Shown piece after piece: positions 9,552-19,141 of a stretch of DNA of 64,000 bases. The notes beneath the pieces were generated by a model. That model did no database searches. It was not told the origin of the DNA and worked only from the letters and a program-made list of their open reading frames with translations. The stretch spans positions 124,001 through 188,000 of the forward strand of contig NZ_JAIRAU010000008.1 in NCBI RefSeq assembly GCF_020073745.1, in the 5' to 3' direction. A program made the translations under genes and the position numbers. The stretch is from Nannocystis pusilla (GTDB lineage Bacteria; Myxococcota_A; Polyangia; Nannocystales; Nannocystaceae). Numbering within the stretch: the first letter of the stretch is position 1; each line of letters begins with the position of its first letter.

Positions 9552-11950
9552 AAAACCTGCATTTCGGCATTCACCTCACCGGCCTTCGTCTCCGCGACGA
9601 CGGTTCGCTCTACCAGCTCCATGCGGGCACGGTCGACGTCCAGGAAGGCGACGGACGATCCGTGCGCCGCGGTCAGCCCCCGTCGAGCACGGAGATCGGG
9701 AGATTCGCGCGCGCCCCGCAGAGCGCAGAGGAAGCCCTCGGCACCGACCTGTGGATCTGGCGCCGCGGGACCGCCCCTGACACGCGGCTGTGGGCCAAGC
9801 ACGCGACCTTCTCGCACCTGGCGAGGCGGCACCACTGGTTCGAGCACGACGGGGTGATCACGCTGATTTTGCATACGCTGCCGCGCGCCGAGCTCGAGCT
9901 CGAGCTCCTGGCCCAAGGATTTCGGCCGATGCTGGCCACATGGCGCGCACCGGCGACGGACGAGGTGCGCCAGCTCGCAGCGCGGGTGGTCGAGTACACG
10001 CCGGAGACCGAGCTCGTGTTCGAGGCCGCGGCTGCGCGAGCCGAGGAGGTGCGGGTCACGACCGACCCGGAGGGACACCGGCTTTACGAAGCCGCGAATC
10101 ACGCCTGGGCTCGCTTTCATGCCCTCGACCCGTTCGCGGCTGCGCCGGTTCTCCGCACGCACCGCCGCGCGCTGACTTTCGGCTTCGACGAGGACGGCGA
10201 GGCGGCCTGGACGATGGACCTGGGCCTCGTCCCGGGGCGAATCACGTACCCGGCCGTGTTCACGCGCGGGCGGAACCGCCTCGAGGTCGACTCCCTGAGC
10301 TGGCGCGACTTCCTTCGCCTCCGCGCGATCGGTCGTGCCCTGCTCCGTCGCGACACCACGCGCGCCATGACGGCGGAGCTCCGGGGAGAGGCCGCGCCGG
10401 TGAGGGCTCCCCGCCCGCGCGCGTCCGAGGCGGAGCAGCTCTTCGAGCGCTCCGCCGATGCCGAGTCCGACGCGAATTTCTCGCGCTTGCTCGCGACCCT
10501 CCGAGCCCGGCAGCCGGCGCTCGCCGCCGACGCGATCCTGAGCCCGGTCGGGCGCATCAAGACGCTCCTCGAGGAGCTCGCCCCGCCGGACGTGACACCG
10601 GATAGCCTCCGCACCTGGCTCGAAGACCAGGCATGGTTCGAGGCGGCCGACGCCCTCGAGCGCCGCGAGGCGGAGTCGGTGGACGGGTTCATGGATCGGC
10701 TGTGGGGCGTGCTGTTCGAGAAGCACCTCGTCACCTCGCTCGTCGAGCGCGACGGGTCCAGGATCGTCGTCGCGTGCAGCAGCCTCGTCGGCGATGGGCA
10801 GGACGCCGCAGTCCTGCGGCTCACCATGAGCGACGAGGGACCGGAGGTCAGACGGATCCCTGTGCAGGTGATCGACGACTGCGCGCGGGGCCGGTGCTGG
10901 GTGACGACTCCGGGCGACGCCCTCCGCGAAGGCGATGAGCTGATCAACTTCCGCCGACACCGTGTCGAACAGATCGAGCTCCTCCGCGTCAAACTGCGCG
11001 CGCTCGAGGCCGGTCTGCGGCGAGCGCCCGCGGCGCTCGAGCAACTTCGGGAAGCGCTCACGCTGGCGACCATGCTCGCCCAAGGGCCGCGCTGCCAGGG
11101 CGCCGAGCGGGCAGCGGCGCTCGAGACGCTGGAGCGCGCCAAGCACTACTACGACGCCGCGCGCGAGCTCTATGCCGAGGGGAGACCCGCCGAGTCGCTC
11201 CAGCACGTCTACGCTGCCACGGAGCGAGTCGCCGCGGCCGCCGCCGAGGCGAGTCTCTTGTGCGCGGAGGGCGTGCAGAACCTCCCCGGCATTGGTGGCG
11301 AAGCGGACACCGGCAGCGCTGAGGACGCTCCGCGAGAGGCGCTGCCGGAAGCCGCTCCCATGAGCACGAAGCCGCCCGAGCTCGTAGGTACGGGCGCGGA
11401 GCTCCCGAGCGCCGACACGGACGACCCGTCGGACGTGTACAGCTACCGGGCCGACGTGTGGTGCGGGCGCTGCGGGCGCCAGCTCCGGCGGGACCTCGCG
11501 GCGAAAGGCCAGGCCCCCGAGCGGCCCGACGACGAGACGACCTACGATTCGGACGAGTTCCCTAAGGGGCCGTACCGGCCCGATGCGTCCGACAAGCCCG
11601 ACCACTGCGCCGCAGGACCTGACTGCCTCGCCGCCGAGGTCGTGGTCGAGCCGAGCGGCGAGCGCCGCATCGGACACTTTCTGCAGAACCCCCTCACCCG
11701 TGAGGGCGAAGCGTACGTCCAGCGGGCCATCGCCGAAGGTTCGCCCGTCGCGGTGCAGATCTGGGCGCCGTTCTACGGGATCGGCCTCGGCCCTGTCGTG
11801 GAGGAGGACGGCGACGAGGAGTACCTGCGCGCTGCGATCGGCCACGTCGACGCGTCGCCGACGCGCAAGCCCGTGAAGGTCGATCTTCGCGGCTTCGGCC
11901 CACGCATCCAACACATGCTGCTGCGCAGCTTTGCGAGGAGCGTCCGATGA
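9548..11950 (+). CDS. Helicase-less paralogue of the methylase-helicase C-terminus, with zinc-finger tail
   Basis: An 800-residue protein whose start overlaps the previous stop as ATGA. Its middle (roughly residues 350-590) matches the C-terminus of the methylase-helicase: both have an R-[TK]-TWL-x-x-Q-x-W-x-x-AA motif, SVD, then W-x-VL, and later LRRAP followed by a helical YY-x-AR segment. It has no helicase or methylase motifs. The C-terminal 150 residues carry a separate module common on plasmids and phages: an ADVWCGRCGRQL zinc finger, a YDSDEFPKGPY motif, HCAAGPDCL and then LQNPLTREGEAYV. The function of that module is not known to me. Co-transcription with the giant enzyme suggests the two share a partner or complex. 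Confidence 0.8.
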   Translation: MKNLHFGIHLTGLRLRDDGSLYQLHAGTVDVQEGDGRSVRRGQPPSSTEIGRFARAPQSAEEALGTDLWIWRRGTAPDTRLWAKHATFSHLARRHHWFEHDGVITLILHTLPRAELELELLAQGFRPMLATWRAPATDEVRQLAARVVEYTPETELVFEAAAARAEEVRVTTDPEGHRLYEAANHAWARFHALDPFAAAPVLRTHRRALTFGFDEDGEAAWTMDLGLVPGRITYPAVFTRGRNRLEVDSLSWRDFLRLRAIGRALLRRDTTRAMTAELRGEAAPVRAPRPRASEAEQLFERSADAESDANFSRLLATLRARQPALAADAILSPVGRIKTLLEELAPPDVTPDSLRTWLEDQAWFEAADALERREAESVDGFMDRLWGVLFEKHLVTSLVERDGSRIVVACSSLVGDGQDAAVLRLTMSDEGPEVRRIPVQVIDDCARGRCWVTTPGDALREGDELINFRRHRVEQIELLRVKLRALEAGLRRAPAALEQLREALTLATMLAQGPRCQGAERAAALETLERAKHYYDAARELYAEGRPAESLQHVYAATERVAAAAAEASLLCAEGVQNLPGIGGEADTGSAEDAPREALPEAAPMSTKPPELVGTGAELPSADTDDPSDVYSYRADVWCGRCGRQLRRDLAAKGQAPERPDDETTYDSDEFPKGPYRPDASDKPDHCAAGPDCLAAEVVVEPSGERRIGHFLQNPLTREGEAYVQRAIAEGSPVAVQIWAPFYGIGLGPVVEEDGDEEYLRAAIGHVDASPTRKPVKVDLRGFGPRIQHMLLRSFARSVR

Positions 11951-14481
11951 TTCCCGCCACTCCGACATCCACCTGCGGCTGCCACGTGAACCGAGCTGAG
12001 CTCCGCCGCGCGGTGGGGCGTGAGGACGAGATCCTCGAGGCGCTCGAAGCCAAGGCGAGCGGACGGCCCACCGTCGACGTCGGCAGCGTCTGGTCGATCA
12101 TGACCAGCTCGGTCTACAAGTCCGGCGACCTTCCGATTATCGGCACTCGCGAGGCGCTCCAGAACGGCGTCGACGCGATCAAGGCCGCCATTCGGGCTCG
12201 GAAAACGCGGGCGGGGGACGGGCACTTCGCGGTCACGTGGGACCCGACGCGGCGCGCGATCACCTGGGAGGACAACGGGATCGGCATGGATGCCGATACG
12301 ATCCTCACGAAGTTCCTGTCCCTCGGCAGTTCTGGGAAGGGCGGAGCTGTCGACAGTGGTGAGGCGGCCGGGGGCTTTGGGGTGGCCAAGGCCGTCATTC
12401 TCGGGACTTCGTCGACGTTTCGCTGGGAACTACACACACGCGACAATCTCGCCATCAGCCGCAATGCGAACGAGCCAGTCCAAATCTACGCTGCGGACTA
12501 CCTGCAGGGAACCGTGATCACCTGCTTTGATGTCTCCACCGAATTCGACGAAGTCTACGACTATGCGCGCGAGACCTACGTGAGCATCACGGATCGTCTG
12601 CGTGAGGTGCTCGGGGCGAACGATCTCCCGGAGATCGAGCTGACCCTCAACGGCGAAGTCGTGCGCCCGCTGTTCAGCCGCCGAGGCGGCTCAAAGGTGC
12701 AGGTCAACCGATCGTGGGGCGACGGCACCACGGCGACGATCAAGGCGTACCGCCGGCCCCCGGGTGATTGGCAGGGCGCCTACTACATTCGCCTGGGCGG
12801 CCTCTACCAGTACAAGGCTTCGAGCCGGCGCGGGAAGCTGAAAGCCGACATCGTCATCGACCTCGTGACGACGGTGCGCCCTGGCGAGCGCGGCTACCCG
12901 CTCAATGTCGCCCGGGACGCGCTCCAGGGCCCCGCGCTTTGGGCCTTTGAGGAACTCGCGCGCGAGGTGGAGCGCGAGTCCGAGTCCACGTCGAGCTCCC
13001 GCGATTACGACATCTACGACCCGGAGAGCAGCAATTCGGACGAACGCGAGGGGGTCTCCGAGCTCGGGCAACTCGCCGAGGAAGCCTTCGCCGATCCGCT
13101 CTTCCAGAAGGCGCTTGCCGCGGCAGCGGGCGGCATCGAGGCGTTCTACGCCGAGCGCGAGAAGCACACGCGCACCGAGGCGCCGATCGAGAGCGGCGCA
13201 CCCGCCGGATCGCCGGTGGAGGACGGGGACGTACCCACGCGTGGGCCTGTGTTGCCCCCAGGCATGAAGGTCGCGGCGACGGCGCTCCGGTACGAGGACG
13301 ACATCGAGGCGCCGACGTCCGCTGCGACCTCAGCCGCGGAGCTCCGCGAAGTCATCCGAACCGCCATCACGTCCGTCCTGGGAGACGCTGACGGCACTTC
13401 GCTGGGCGTCTCGTACGAGCTCGGGCAAGTCCTCGATCGTGCGGCCTCGGGGGCGCCGCTGAGTGGCGGCGACGTGGAGCTGATTCAGACCGAGGTCGAT
13501 CGCGCGGCTCGCATGACGCTCGAGCCTGGCGGTGGCGGCCTCTTGCAGGCGGCGACGGTCCTTCGGACCGCCGACCACGCCCTCGCCGGCCTGGCGCTCG
13601 ACGAGAGCGGCGCCAAGCAACGGCGGGAGCGGAGAAATCCCTTCGGGCAGCTCGCCGGCCTGCGGATCGCCCGGAAGACCTACAACCGCCAGCGCGGCTA
13701 TCGGTTCCGCAAGAACTTTCAGAAGTGGATCCCGCACCTGACCGCGTGGGACGCGACGCTGCGGCTCGTGGCCGCCGAGGCCCGAATTCGCAGGCGCTTC
13801 AAGCCCGGGTTCGTCCTCGACGACGGCACCATCGGCCTCACCGCCGAGACCGCCTCCAACATCGACGTCGTGTATATCAACCCGGACCGCTTCGCCGACG
13901 TCGTCAAGGCCCATCGAGACCGCCCGATCGCGATCGCGGCCTTCCTGCACGGCGTCGCCTGCCACGAGCTCACCCACCTGGACGGGCGCATGGGCGACGG
14001 CCACGACGAGAGCTTCGTGGTGGCGCGCGAGGATCTGGGCCATGCCACGGGGCACCTTCTCCCGGCGCTCGCGGTGCTCATGCAGCGCGTCCTCGACCTG
14101 CCGGTGCGGCCGACCGACGAGGCGAAGGAGATCGCCGCGTTGCGGCGCCAGCTTACCCGAGCGCGGGAGGCCCATCGGAGCAGTCGCCCCAACACGACGG
14201 CGGTCGCTCGCCTCGAGCGCGAGCTGGCGGAGGCGCGCGCCGAGCTGGCCCGCGCGCGTGCTGAGAGCGCACGGTGGCGCGAAGCCTGCGACGTGCCGTG
14301 TGCGACGTGCGCCTGCGCCGCGAGCGCGGCGCGGGATCTGGGCGAACTCGCCAAGAAGATGCGCGCGTCGCTGCCCGACGACATCCCCCCTGAGTACGTC
14401 GACATGTACATCCGCAAGCATCGCGCGTCCCTGCTCGCCAAGCAGGCGCAGCGGGACGCGAGCGAGGAGGGCTCGTCATGA
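11947..14481 (+). CDS. GHKL ATPase fused to HExxH metallopeptidase-like domain
   Basis: An 844-residue protein, start coupled by ATGA. The N-terminal half is a GHKL (gyrase/Hsp90/MutL-type) ATPase: N-box REALQNGVDAI (Asn73), G1 box DNGIGMD (from Asp109) and G2-like GGFGVAKA (142-149). The C-terminal half contains HELTH (673-677) and a downstream GHDESF (685-690), the spacing of a compact zinc metallopeptidase of the SprT/WLM type, where the second His would be the third ligand. A coiled coil and a Cys-x2-Cys-x-Cys motif follow. I know GHKL proteins of this kind in phages and mobile islands, but I do not recognise this exact fusion. An ATP-driven remodeller with a protease activity is the natural reading, unproven. 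Confidence 0.8.
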   Translation: MIPATPTSTCGCHVNRAELRRAVGREDEILEALEAKASGRPTVDVGSVWSIMTSSVYKSGDLPIIGTREALQNGVDAIKAAIRARKTRAGDGHFAVTWDPTRRAITWEDNGIGMDADTILTKFLSLGSSGKGGAVDSGEAAGGFGVAKAVILGTSSTFRWELHTRDNLAISRNANEPVQIYAADYLQGTVITCFDVSTEFDEVYDYARETYVSITDRLREVLGANDLPEIELTLNGEVVRPLFSRRGGSKVQVNRSWGDGTTATIKAYRRPPGDWQGAYYIRLGGLYQYKASSRRGKLKADIVIDLVTTVRPGERGYPLNVARDALQGPALWAFEELAREVERESESTSSSRDYDIYDPESSNSDEREGVSELGQLAEEAFADPLFQKALAAAAGGIEAFYAEREKHTRTEAPIESGAPAGSPVEDGDVPTRGPVLPPGMKVAATALRYEDDIEAPTSAATSAAELREVIRTAITSVLGDADGTSLGVSYELGQVLDRAASGAPLSGGDVELIQTEVDRAARMTLEPGGGGLLQAATVLRTADHALAGLALDESGAKQRRERRNPFGQLAGLRIARKTYNRQRGYRFRKNFQKWIPHLTAWDATLRLVAAEARIRRRFKPGFVLDDGTIGLTAETASNIDVVYINPDRFADVVKAHRDRPIAIAAFLHGVACHELTHLDGRMGDGHDESFVVAREDLGHATGHLLPALAVLMQRVLDLPVRPTDEAKEIAALRRQLTRAREAHRSSRPNTTAVARLERELAEARAELARARAESARWREACDVPCATCACAASAARDLGELAKKMRASLPDDIPPEYVDMYIRKHRASLLAKQAQRDASEEGSS

Positions 14482-17357
14482 ACGTCCACGTTGAGCTTCA
14501 GCGGCGGATCGACGCATTCTATGCGGCGGTGCCTCCGGACACGCCCCGGGAGCTCGCGGACGCGTTCGTGGCCAAGCAGCGGGCCGTGTGGCTGGCGAAG
14601 CTGACCACGGCCCACGCCGCCCCGTGCGAGGCGCGGCCCGTCGCCCCGCCGGCCGAGCCGAGTCCCGACGATCTCCAGCGCGACGTCCTCGAGGTGGTCT
14701 ATGACCTTTTGGACATCCGACCCCACGGCCAGGTGGAGATCGCCAAGGCCGTGCGCGCCAAGGGCCTCAAGGTCGGGCCCGAGGTGTTGCGGCGCTGGTT
14801 GTACGGCGACCCCTACATCCGATACGACGACCGCGGTGACGAGTTCCACATCATCCCCCGGAGCTCCGAAGGAACAGCGCCGCCCTCGTGGGTGGACCGG
14901 GTCATCTACAACGACAGGAACGGCCGCCGTGAGGTCCTCTTCTGCACGGGCTGCCGCGCGGACGTGCCGATTGATAGTGATTGGGCGACGATCCGCCACA
15001 GGCCCCTGTGCCCGAACGGGCCGCTGCAATTCGCGGCGCATAAGCTGCCACGGATCGAGAAGCTCCTGGAGGATCTGAACGGGCGCGCGCGCCGGCTCGG
15101 CGTCGGCGGGGGGCTCTCGCTGCGCGTCGTTCGAGAGTTCCGCTATCCCGTCCACGTGGGCAAGCATCCCCACGGGGATCCGGGGTACGACTGCACCCCG
15201 ACGCGCCGGCCGTCCCATTGGGAAGACCTCCCGCACGTCGAGGTGCAGCTCGACGGCGAGGTGCCCAAGGTCCCGGGGTGGAAGGTGCTGGGCGTCTTGG
15301 AGCACACCGCCGAGGAGGATCTCGAGGCCGGCGTCGACACCGGCGTGATCGTCCGAGAAGCGCCCGGCGAGACGGTACCGGCTCGATACCGATCTGCAGG
15401 GCCCGACTGCGAGCATTGCCAGGTCCGGCGCCGCCGGAAAGACACGGTGATCCTCCAGGACAAGGACGGCAACGTGAAGCAGGTCGGGCGCTCTTGCCTG
15501 GCGGACTACACGGGGTCGAGCGACGCCGAGTCGCGGATCAAGGCATTCCTCGCGTGGCAAGAGCATTGGGGGCAGATCCGCGAGCTCATGGACGATCACG
15601 GGCTCGACGAGCAGTGGGCGATGGACGCGCCTTCCCGGGTCCTTTCGCTCGCTCGGTTCCTCGCCTGGGTCGCGCGCTGCGTCCATAGCGACGGCTTCGT
15701 GTCGGCCAAGGCCGAGGGACAGCGGTCGAGCTCGAGCAACTGCGCCCTGGCGGCTCACGAGGCCAGCAAGCAGCCCGACGCCGACCGGACGGCGCCGGAG
15801 CCCGAGTACCTCGCGCAGGGCGAGGAGGCCCGCGCGTGGGCCCGCGAAAACCTCGTCGTGGGCGACGACAAGAGCACGTTCGACCACAACCTGGCCGTCA
15901 TCGTGAAGCGCGATTACGTCGACTTCCGCACCGCCAGGATGGCGGTGTGGATCTTTCAGAAGTGGCGCCAGGCGAAATTCCCTCGGACCTTCGAGCAGAA
16001 CCGGAGCGAGTGGCGCCCGGAATCCGTGGGCGAGAAGGTCACGATGCGCCTCGCGGTCAAGCGCGTGCATCCGGAAGCGAGCGAGTCGCAGTACGGTCCG
16101 CGCGACCTCTACGTCCTGGCGGACGACGCCGGCCGCGAGGTCGTGCTCTTCACCGCAGCCGCGAACGGTCCAGACGAGGGCGACGTCGTCGAGTTGAAGG
16201 CCGAGATCTTGAAGCATGATTCCTACCGCGGTCGCAAACAAACGCTCATCGCCAAACGCAGCCGCGGCTGGACGATCGTGGAGCGCGGCAAGACCGAACG
16301 GCCGGCGAGCGCGGAGCCGGCGAGCGCGGAGCCGGCGGAGCTCGATGGCGGCGACATCCGCGACGAGCACGCGGTGCAAGAGCCGGCGGCTGACGGCTTC
16401 GATCATGCCGACGAGGACGATCCCACCGACGAGGAGGGCGCTGCAGTCGAGGATGCCGAGGGCGAGTTGGACGAGCCGGACGATGCGACCAGCGCCGCGT
16501 CGGTCCGCCCAGCCTGGACAGGCCGGGCCGATTACGCGGAGCGCCGACAGGCACGCGTGAGCGGGCTCGAAGCCGCCGCCCGCGGCCGAGCTGCGCAGGC
16601 GGATCGACTCACGCGGGAGTCCAGCGAAGGTCTCCCGGACAACGGACAACCGATCCTCGTGGGTCATCACTCCGAGGGGCGTCACCGCCGGATGATCGAA
16701 CGGTCACACACGAAGATGCGCAAGAGCATCGAACTCGCCGACGAGGCGGAGAATCTCCAGCGGCGCGCGAACGCGGCCGCGAAGAACAGGGCCATCAGTT
16801 CCGACGACCCCGACGCCATCGAGAAGATCCGTGCCAAGATCGACCACCTCGAGGAATCGAGCGCGCAATGGAAGACGATCAATCGGGCGGTACGCTCGAA
16901 GGACCCGCATAGCTCGCTCGCGGCCCTGGGAGTGTCACCGCGCCGCATCGACGAGCTCCTGAAACCGGACTTCGCAGGTCGTGTGGGCATTCCCGACTAT
17001 CAGCTCTCGAACACGCGTGCAGAGATCCGCCGCCTGAAGGAGCGACTCACGGAACTCGAGCAGGCGGCCACGACTGCCGCGCCGGAGCCTGTCGAGATCG
17101 ACGGGGCAGAGGCGCGATGGGAGACCGAGGAGAACCGCATCATCGTCGAATTGCCGCCAGGAACGGCCGCGCGCCCGCTAACCCGAGACGAAAAGCGACG
17201 CCGGTCCGAAATCATGCGCCATTGGGGATTCGTATGGAGCGATAGCCGCGGCGCCTACGTCCGCAAGGCCAACCAGCACGCGTGGCGCGCCGCGATCGAA
17301 GCCATGAAATCGCTGGCGAAGTCCGCCGTTGAATCGATCACCCCTGCATCCTCGTGA
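14478..17357 (+). CDS. Zinc-ribbon and DUF3560 protein
   Basis: A 959-residue multidomain protein with an ATGA-coupled start. An N-terminal helical segment resembles the tail of the preceding protein (DDIPPEYVDMYIRKHR versus DTPRELADAFVAKQR). Cys pairs occur at about 156 (FCTGC...PLC) and 311-342 (CEHCQVRR followed by VGRSCLADYTG), the latter a motif seen in many phage and plasmid proteins. An acidic linker with a SAEPASAEPAE repeat follows. Residues about 682-770 match DUF3560, with the signature GQPILVGHHSEGRHRR. The C-terminus is a coiled coil and a small basic domain. DUF3560 is common on plasmids and integrative elements, but its activity is unknown to me. Confidence 0.8.
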   Translation: MNVHVELQRRIDAFYAAVPPDTPRELADAFVAKQRAVWLAKLTTAHAAPCEARPVAPPAEPSPDDLQRDVLEVVYDLLDIRPHGQVEIAKAVRAKGLKVGPEVLRRWLYGDPYIRYDDRGDEFHIIPRSSEGTAPPSWVDRVIYNDRNGRREVLFCTGCRADVPIDSDWATIRHRPLCPNGPLQFAAHKLPRIEKLLEDLNGRARRLGVGGGLSLRVVREFRYPVHVGKHPHGDPGYDCTPTRRPSHWEDLPHVEVQLDGEVPKVPGWKVLGVLEHTAEEDLEAGVDTGVIVREAPGETVPARYRSAGPDCEHCQVRRRRKDTVILQDKDGNVKQVGRSCLADYTGSSDAESRIKAFLAWQEHWGQIRELMDDHGLDEQWAMDAPSRVLSLARFLAWVARCVHSDGFVSAKAEGQRSSSSNCALAAHEASKQPDADRTAPEPEYLAQGEEARAWARENLVVGDDKSTFDHNLAVIVKRDYVDFRTARMAVWIFQKWRQAKFPRTFEQNRSEWRPESVGEKVTMRLAVKRVHPEASESQYGPRDLYVLADDAGREVVLFTAAANGPDEGDVVELKAEILKHDSYRGRKQTLIAKRSRGWTIVERGKTERPASAEPASAEPAELDGGDIRDEHAVQEPAADGFDHADEDDPTDEEGAAVEDAEGELDEPDDATSAASVRPAWTGRADYAERRQARVSGLEAAARGRAAQADRLTRESSEGLPDNGQPILVGHHSEGRHRRMIERSHTKMRKSIELADEAENLQRRANAAAKNRAISSDDPDAIEKIRAKIDHLEESSAQWKTINRAVRSKDPHSSLAALGVSPRRIDELLKPDFAGRVGIPDYQLSNTRAEIRRLKERLTELEQAATTAAPEPVEIDGAEARWETEENRIIVELPPGTAARPLTRDEKRRRSEIMRHWGFVWSDSRGAYVRKANQHAWRAAIEAMKSLAKSAVESITPASS

Positions 17358-17382
17358 TCAGGCGTATCCGAAGGGAGACACT

Positions 17383-17583
17383 ATGGCACAAATATTCGAC
17401 ATGGAGATCGGGAAGCCGCTCCCACCGACGACCCGCCAGCGCCTCTCACGCGGCGAGTTGGCCGCGCTCGTCGCGGCGGTCGGTGCCAGCGCAATGATGG
17501 TGGGGGCCATCGTCGGGTACTCCGCAGGAGTGCTCTCCACCCTGGCTCAGCATCAGAATAAAAGGAATCGTCATGCGGTTTGA
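17383..17583 (+). CDS. Small single-pass membrane protein
   Basis: A 66-residue protein starting at the ATG at 17383, behind a good ribosome binding site (AAGGGAGA, 17371-17378). Its central segment (about 28-50) is one hydrophobic helix rich in Ala, Val and Gly, flanked by a basic C-terminal tail. It is the first of a string of very small membrane proteins in this element. No family is recognised. Confidence 0.65.
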   Translation: MAQIFDMEIGKPLPPTTRQRLSRGELAALVAAVGASAMMVGAIVGYSAGVLSTLAQHQNKRNRHAV

Positions 17584-17860
17584 CTCACCAGAATTTCGGG
17601 GAATGCGTCTGAGCGTCCTCGCCATGGCCCGTGGTGAACATGGGGTCGAGGAAGTCGCCGAGGGCGATGTGGTCGCGCTCGTCATCGTCGTCGGGTGCGT
17701 ACAGGTTACGCGCAGCCGAACGGGGCAGCCCGCGAGCTTCAGCCTGCACGCCACCCGGACGGCGCCGCTCTTCCTCGTCAATCCCGGCCGCTACGTCATC
17801 GTCGCCGAGCGCAACGTCCTCGGGTTTCGCGGCAGTCGCCAGAAGGGAGTCATTGTATGA
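17573..17860 (+). CDS. Small unknown protein, beta-rich
   Basis: A 95-residue protein that overlaps the previous gene by 11 bases and whose stop overlaps the next start as ATGA. Predicted by eye to be mostly beta strands (VVALVIVVGCVQVT, APLFLVNPGRYVIVAERN). The overlaps on both sides fit translational coupling. No family is recognised. Confidence 0.6.
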   Translation: MRFDSPEFRGMRLSVLAMARGEHGVEEVAEGDVVALVIVVGCVQVTRSRTGQPASFSLHATRTAPLFLVNPGRYVIVAERNVLGFRGSRQKGVIV

Positions 17861-18984
17861 GCCGCTCGATGTGGATCGAGATGCTGCGCGGTGCGAGTCA
17901 GGCTGCCCGCACCGTGCGCGACCAGGAGACCGCGAAGCGACGGACGAGGCCGGAGCCTGGGGCCCCGCCGAAGTCACCCGCTCCGGAGGCGCGCGAACCA
18001 GCCGAAGAACCGCCGCCGCGTGCGCCGTCGAGGCCGGAGCCCGTCCCGCACGTCGCGCCGCCCCAGCGGCGCGTGTCGACACCGATCTCGGAACTTGCGC
18101 TCCGAATACCACCGCCGACCCCGCCCGCACGCCTCCGGCCGCCGCCAGGGCTTCAGCCTTTCGCACAGCGGACCAACCCACGGAGCGCGACCGCGGATGA
18201 ACTGCCGGCATCGGCTCCTGCGCCGGCGTGCCCACGGACCGCGACCGTGGAGGAGCTGCCGGCATCGGCTCCTGCGTCGGCGTGCGCCGAGGAGGCGCCC
18301 GACCCGGACCCGGATGCGGTGGGCGAGTCGACAACACTCGTGCCCGACGCGCCCACCGAGCCGCCTCCAGCGGCGAGCGAACGGCGCGTCGAGGCCCCGC
18401 CAACGGCCGAGGTGCGCGAGCTCGTGATGGTCGCAGTCGCCGAGGCCGTGGAAGCGGTCGAAGCACGACGAGTCCGAAGCGCGCTCCATGCTCTCGTGAG
18501 CGCCCAGGAGGAGCACTTCGCGGCCATGCTCGCGACCGTCCAGCAGGTCCGCGAGGAGTGCAACGCGACCATGACGCGCCTCGCTGACCGTCTCGCTGGC
18601 GCGGTGGAGCGCCTCGCCGGCGCCTTCGAGAGCTACACCGACACCGCCATCCCGGCCGCGCTCGCCGACGTCGGCGAGCAGGTGCGCGTCAGCACCGGCG
18701 AGATCGCGGGCACGCTCCGCGCCATCGTCGCCCAAAATCAGCGCGTCACGGCGGCTCTCGAGGCGACCCGCGAGCGCGACGAGCGGCTCACAACCGTCCT
18801 CGAGTGCATCCAGGCGGCGATCGAGGGCTCCGCCGAGCCGCAGGACGAGCAGGACCCGGACCCTGAGTCGCTCGAGGAATGCATCGCGCAGCCCGCCGCC
18901 CGGGAGCCGGAGGGGTCGATCTACGACCGTATTCCCGACGACATGCACGACGACGAGGACGAGAGCGCCGGCCATGTCCACTGA
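17857..18984 (+). CDS. Pro-rich protein with coiled-coil C-terminus
   Basis: A 375-residue protein. The start at 17857 is chosen because it overlaps the previous stop (ATGA). Residues 25-180 are a disordered Pro/Ala/Glu region that contains a tandem pair of about 17 residues (each ending ELPASAPAPAC or ELPASAPASAC). Residues about 190-330 form a long amphipathic helix or coiled coil with regular Thr/Ala heptads. The tail is acidic. Such a layout suits a scaffold or a filamentous or tail-associated protein, but nothing in the sequence fixes the role. Confidence 0.65.
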   Translation: MSRSMWIEMLRGASQAARTVRDQETAKRRTRPEPGAPPKSPAPEAREPAEEPPPRAPSRPEPVPHVAPPQRRVSTPISELALRIPPPTPPARLRPPPGLQPFAQRTNPRSATADELPASAPAPACPRTATVEELPASAPASACAEEAPDPDPDAVGESTTLVPDAPTEPPPAASERRVEAPPTAEVRELVMVAVAEAVEAVEARRVRSALHALVSAQEEHFAAMLATVQQVREECNATMTRLADRLAGAVERLAGAFESYTDTAIPAALADVGEQVRVSTGEIAGTLRAIVAQNQRVTAALEATRERDERLTTVLECIQAAIEGSAEPQDEQDPDPESLEECIAQPAAREPEGSIYDRIPDDMHDDEDESAGHVH

Positions 18985-19141
18985 GATCCACCCCCCAGCA
19001 AGATCAACGGACCCCCTCGCTGCTCTGAGGCTCGTCGGGCAGATCGTGATCGGCCTTGCGGCTGCGGGCCTTGCAGTACCGATCGTCCTCTACCTCACCT
19101 CCCGCGACGACGACGAACAGGAGCCGGACCATGACCACTAA
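18974..19141 (+). CDS. Tiny single-pass membrane protein
   Basis: A 55-residue open frame, ATG at 18974 to TAA at 19139-19141, overlapping the neighbours on both sides by 11 bases. It has one hydrophobic helix (LVGQIVIGLAAAGLAVPIVL) between a short polar N-terminus and an acidic DDDEQEPDHDH tail. The overlaps and the same build as the other small genes here support it as real. Confidence 0.6.
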   Translation: MSTEIHPPARSTDPLAALRLVGQIVIGLAAAGLAVPIVLYLTSRDDDEQEPDHDH

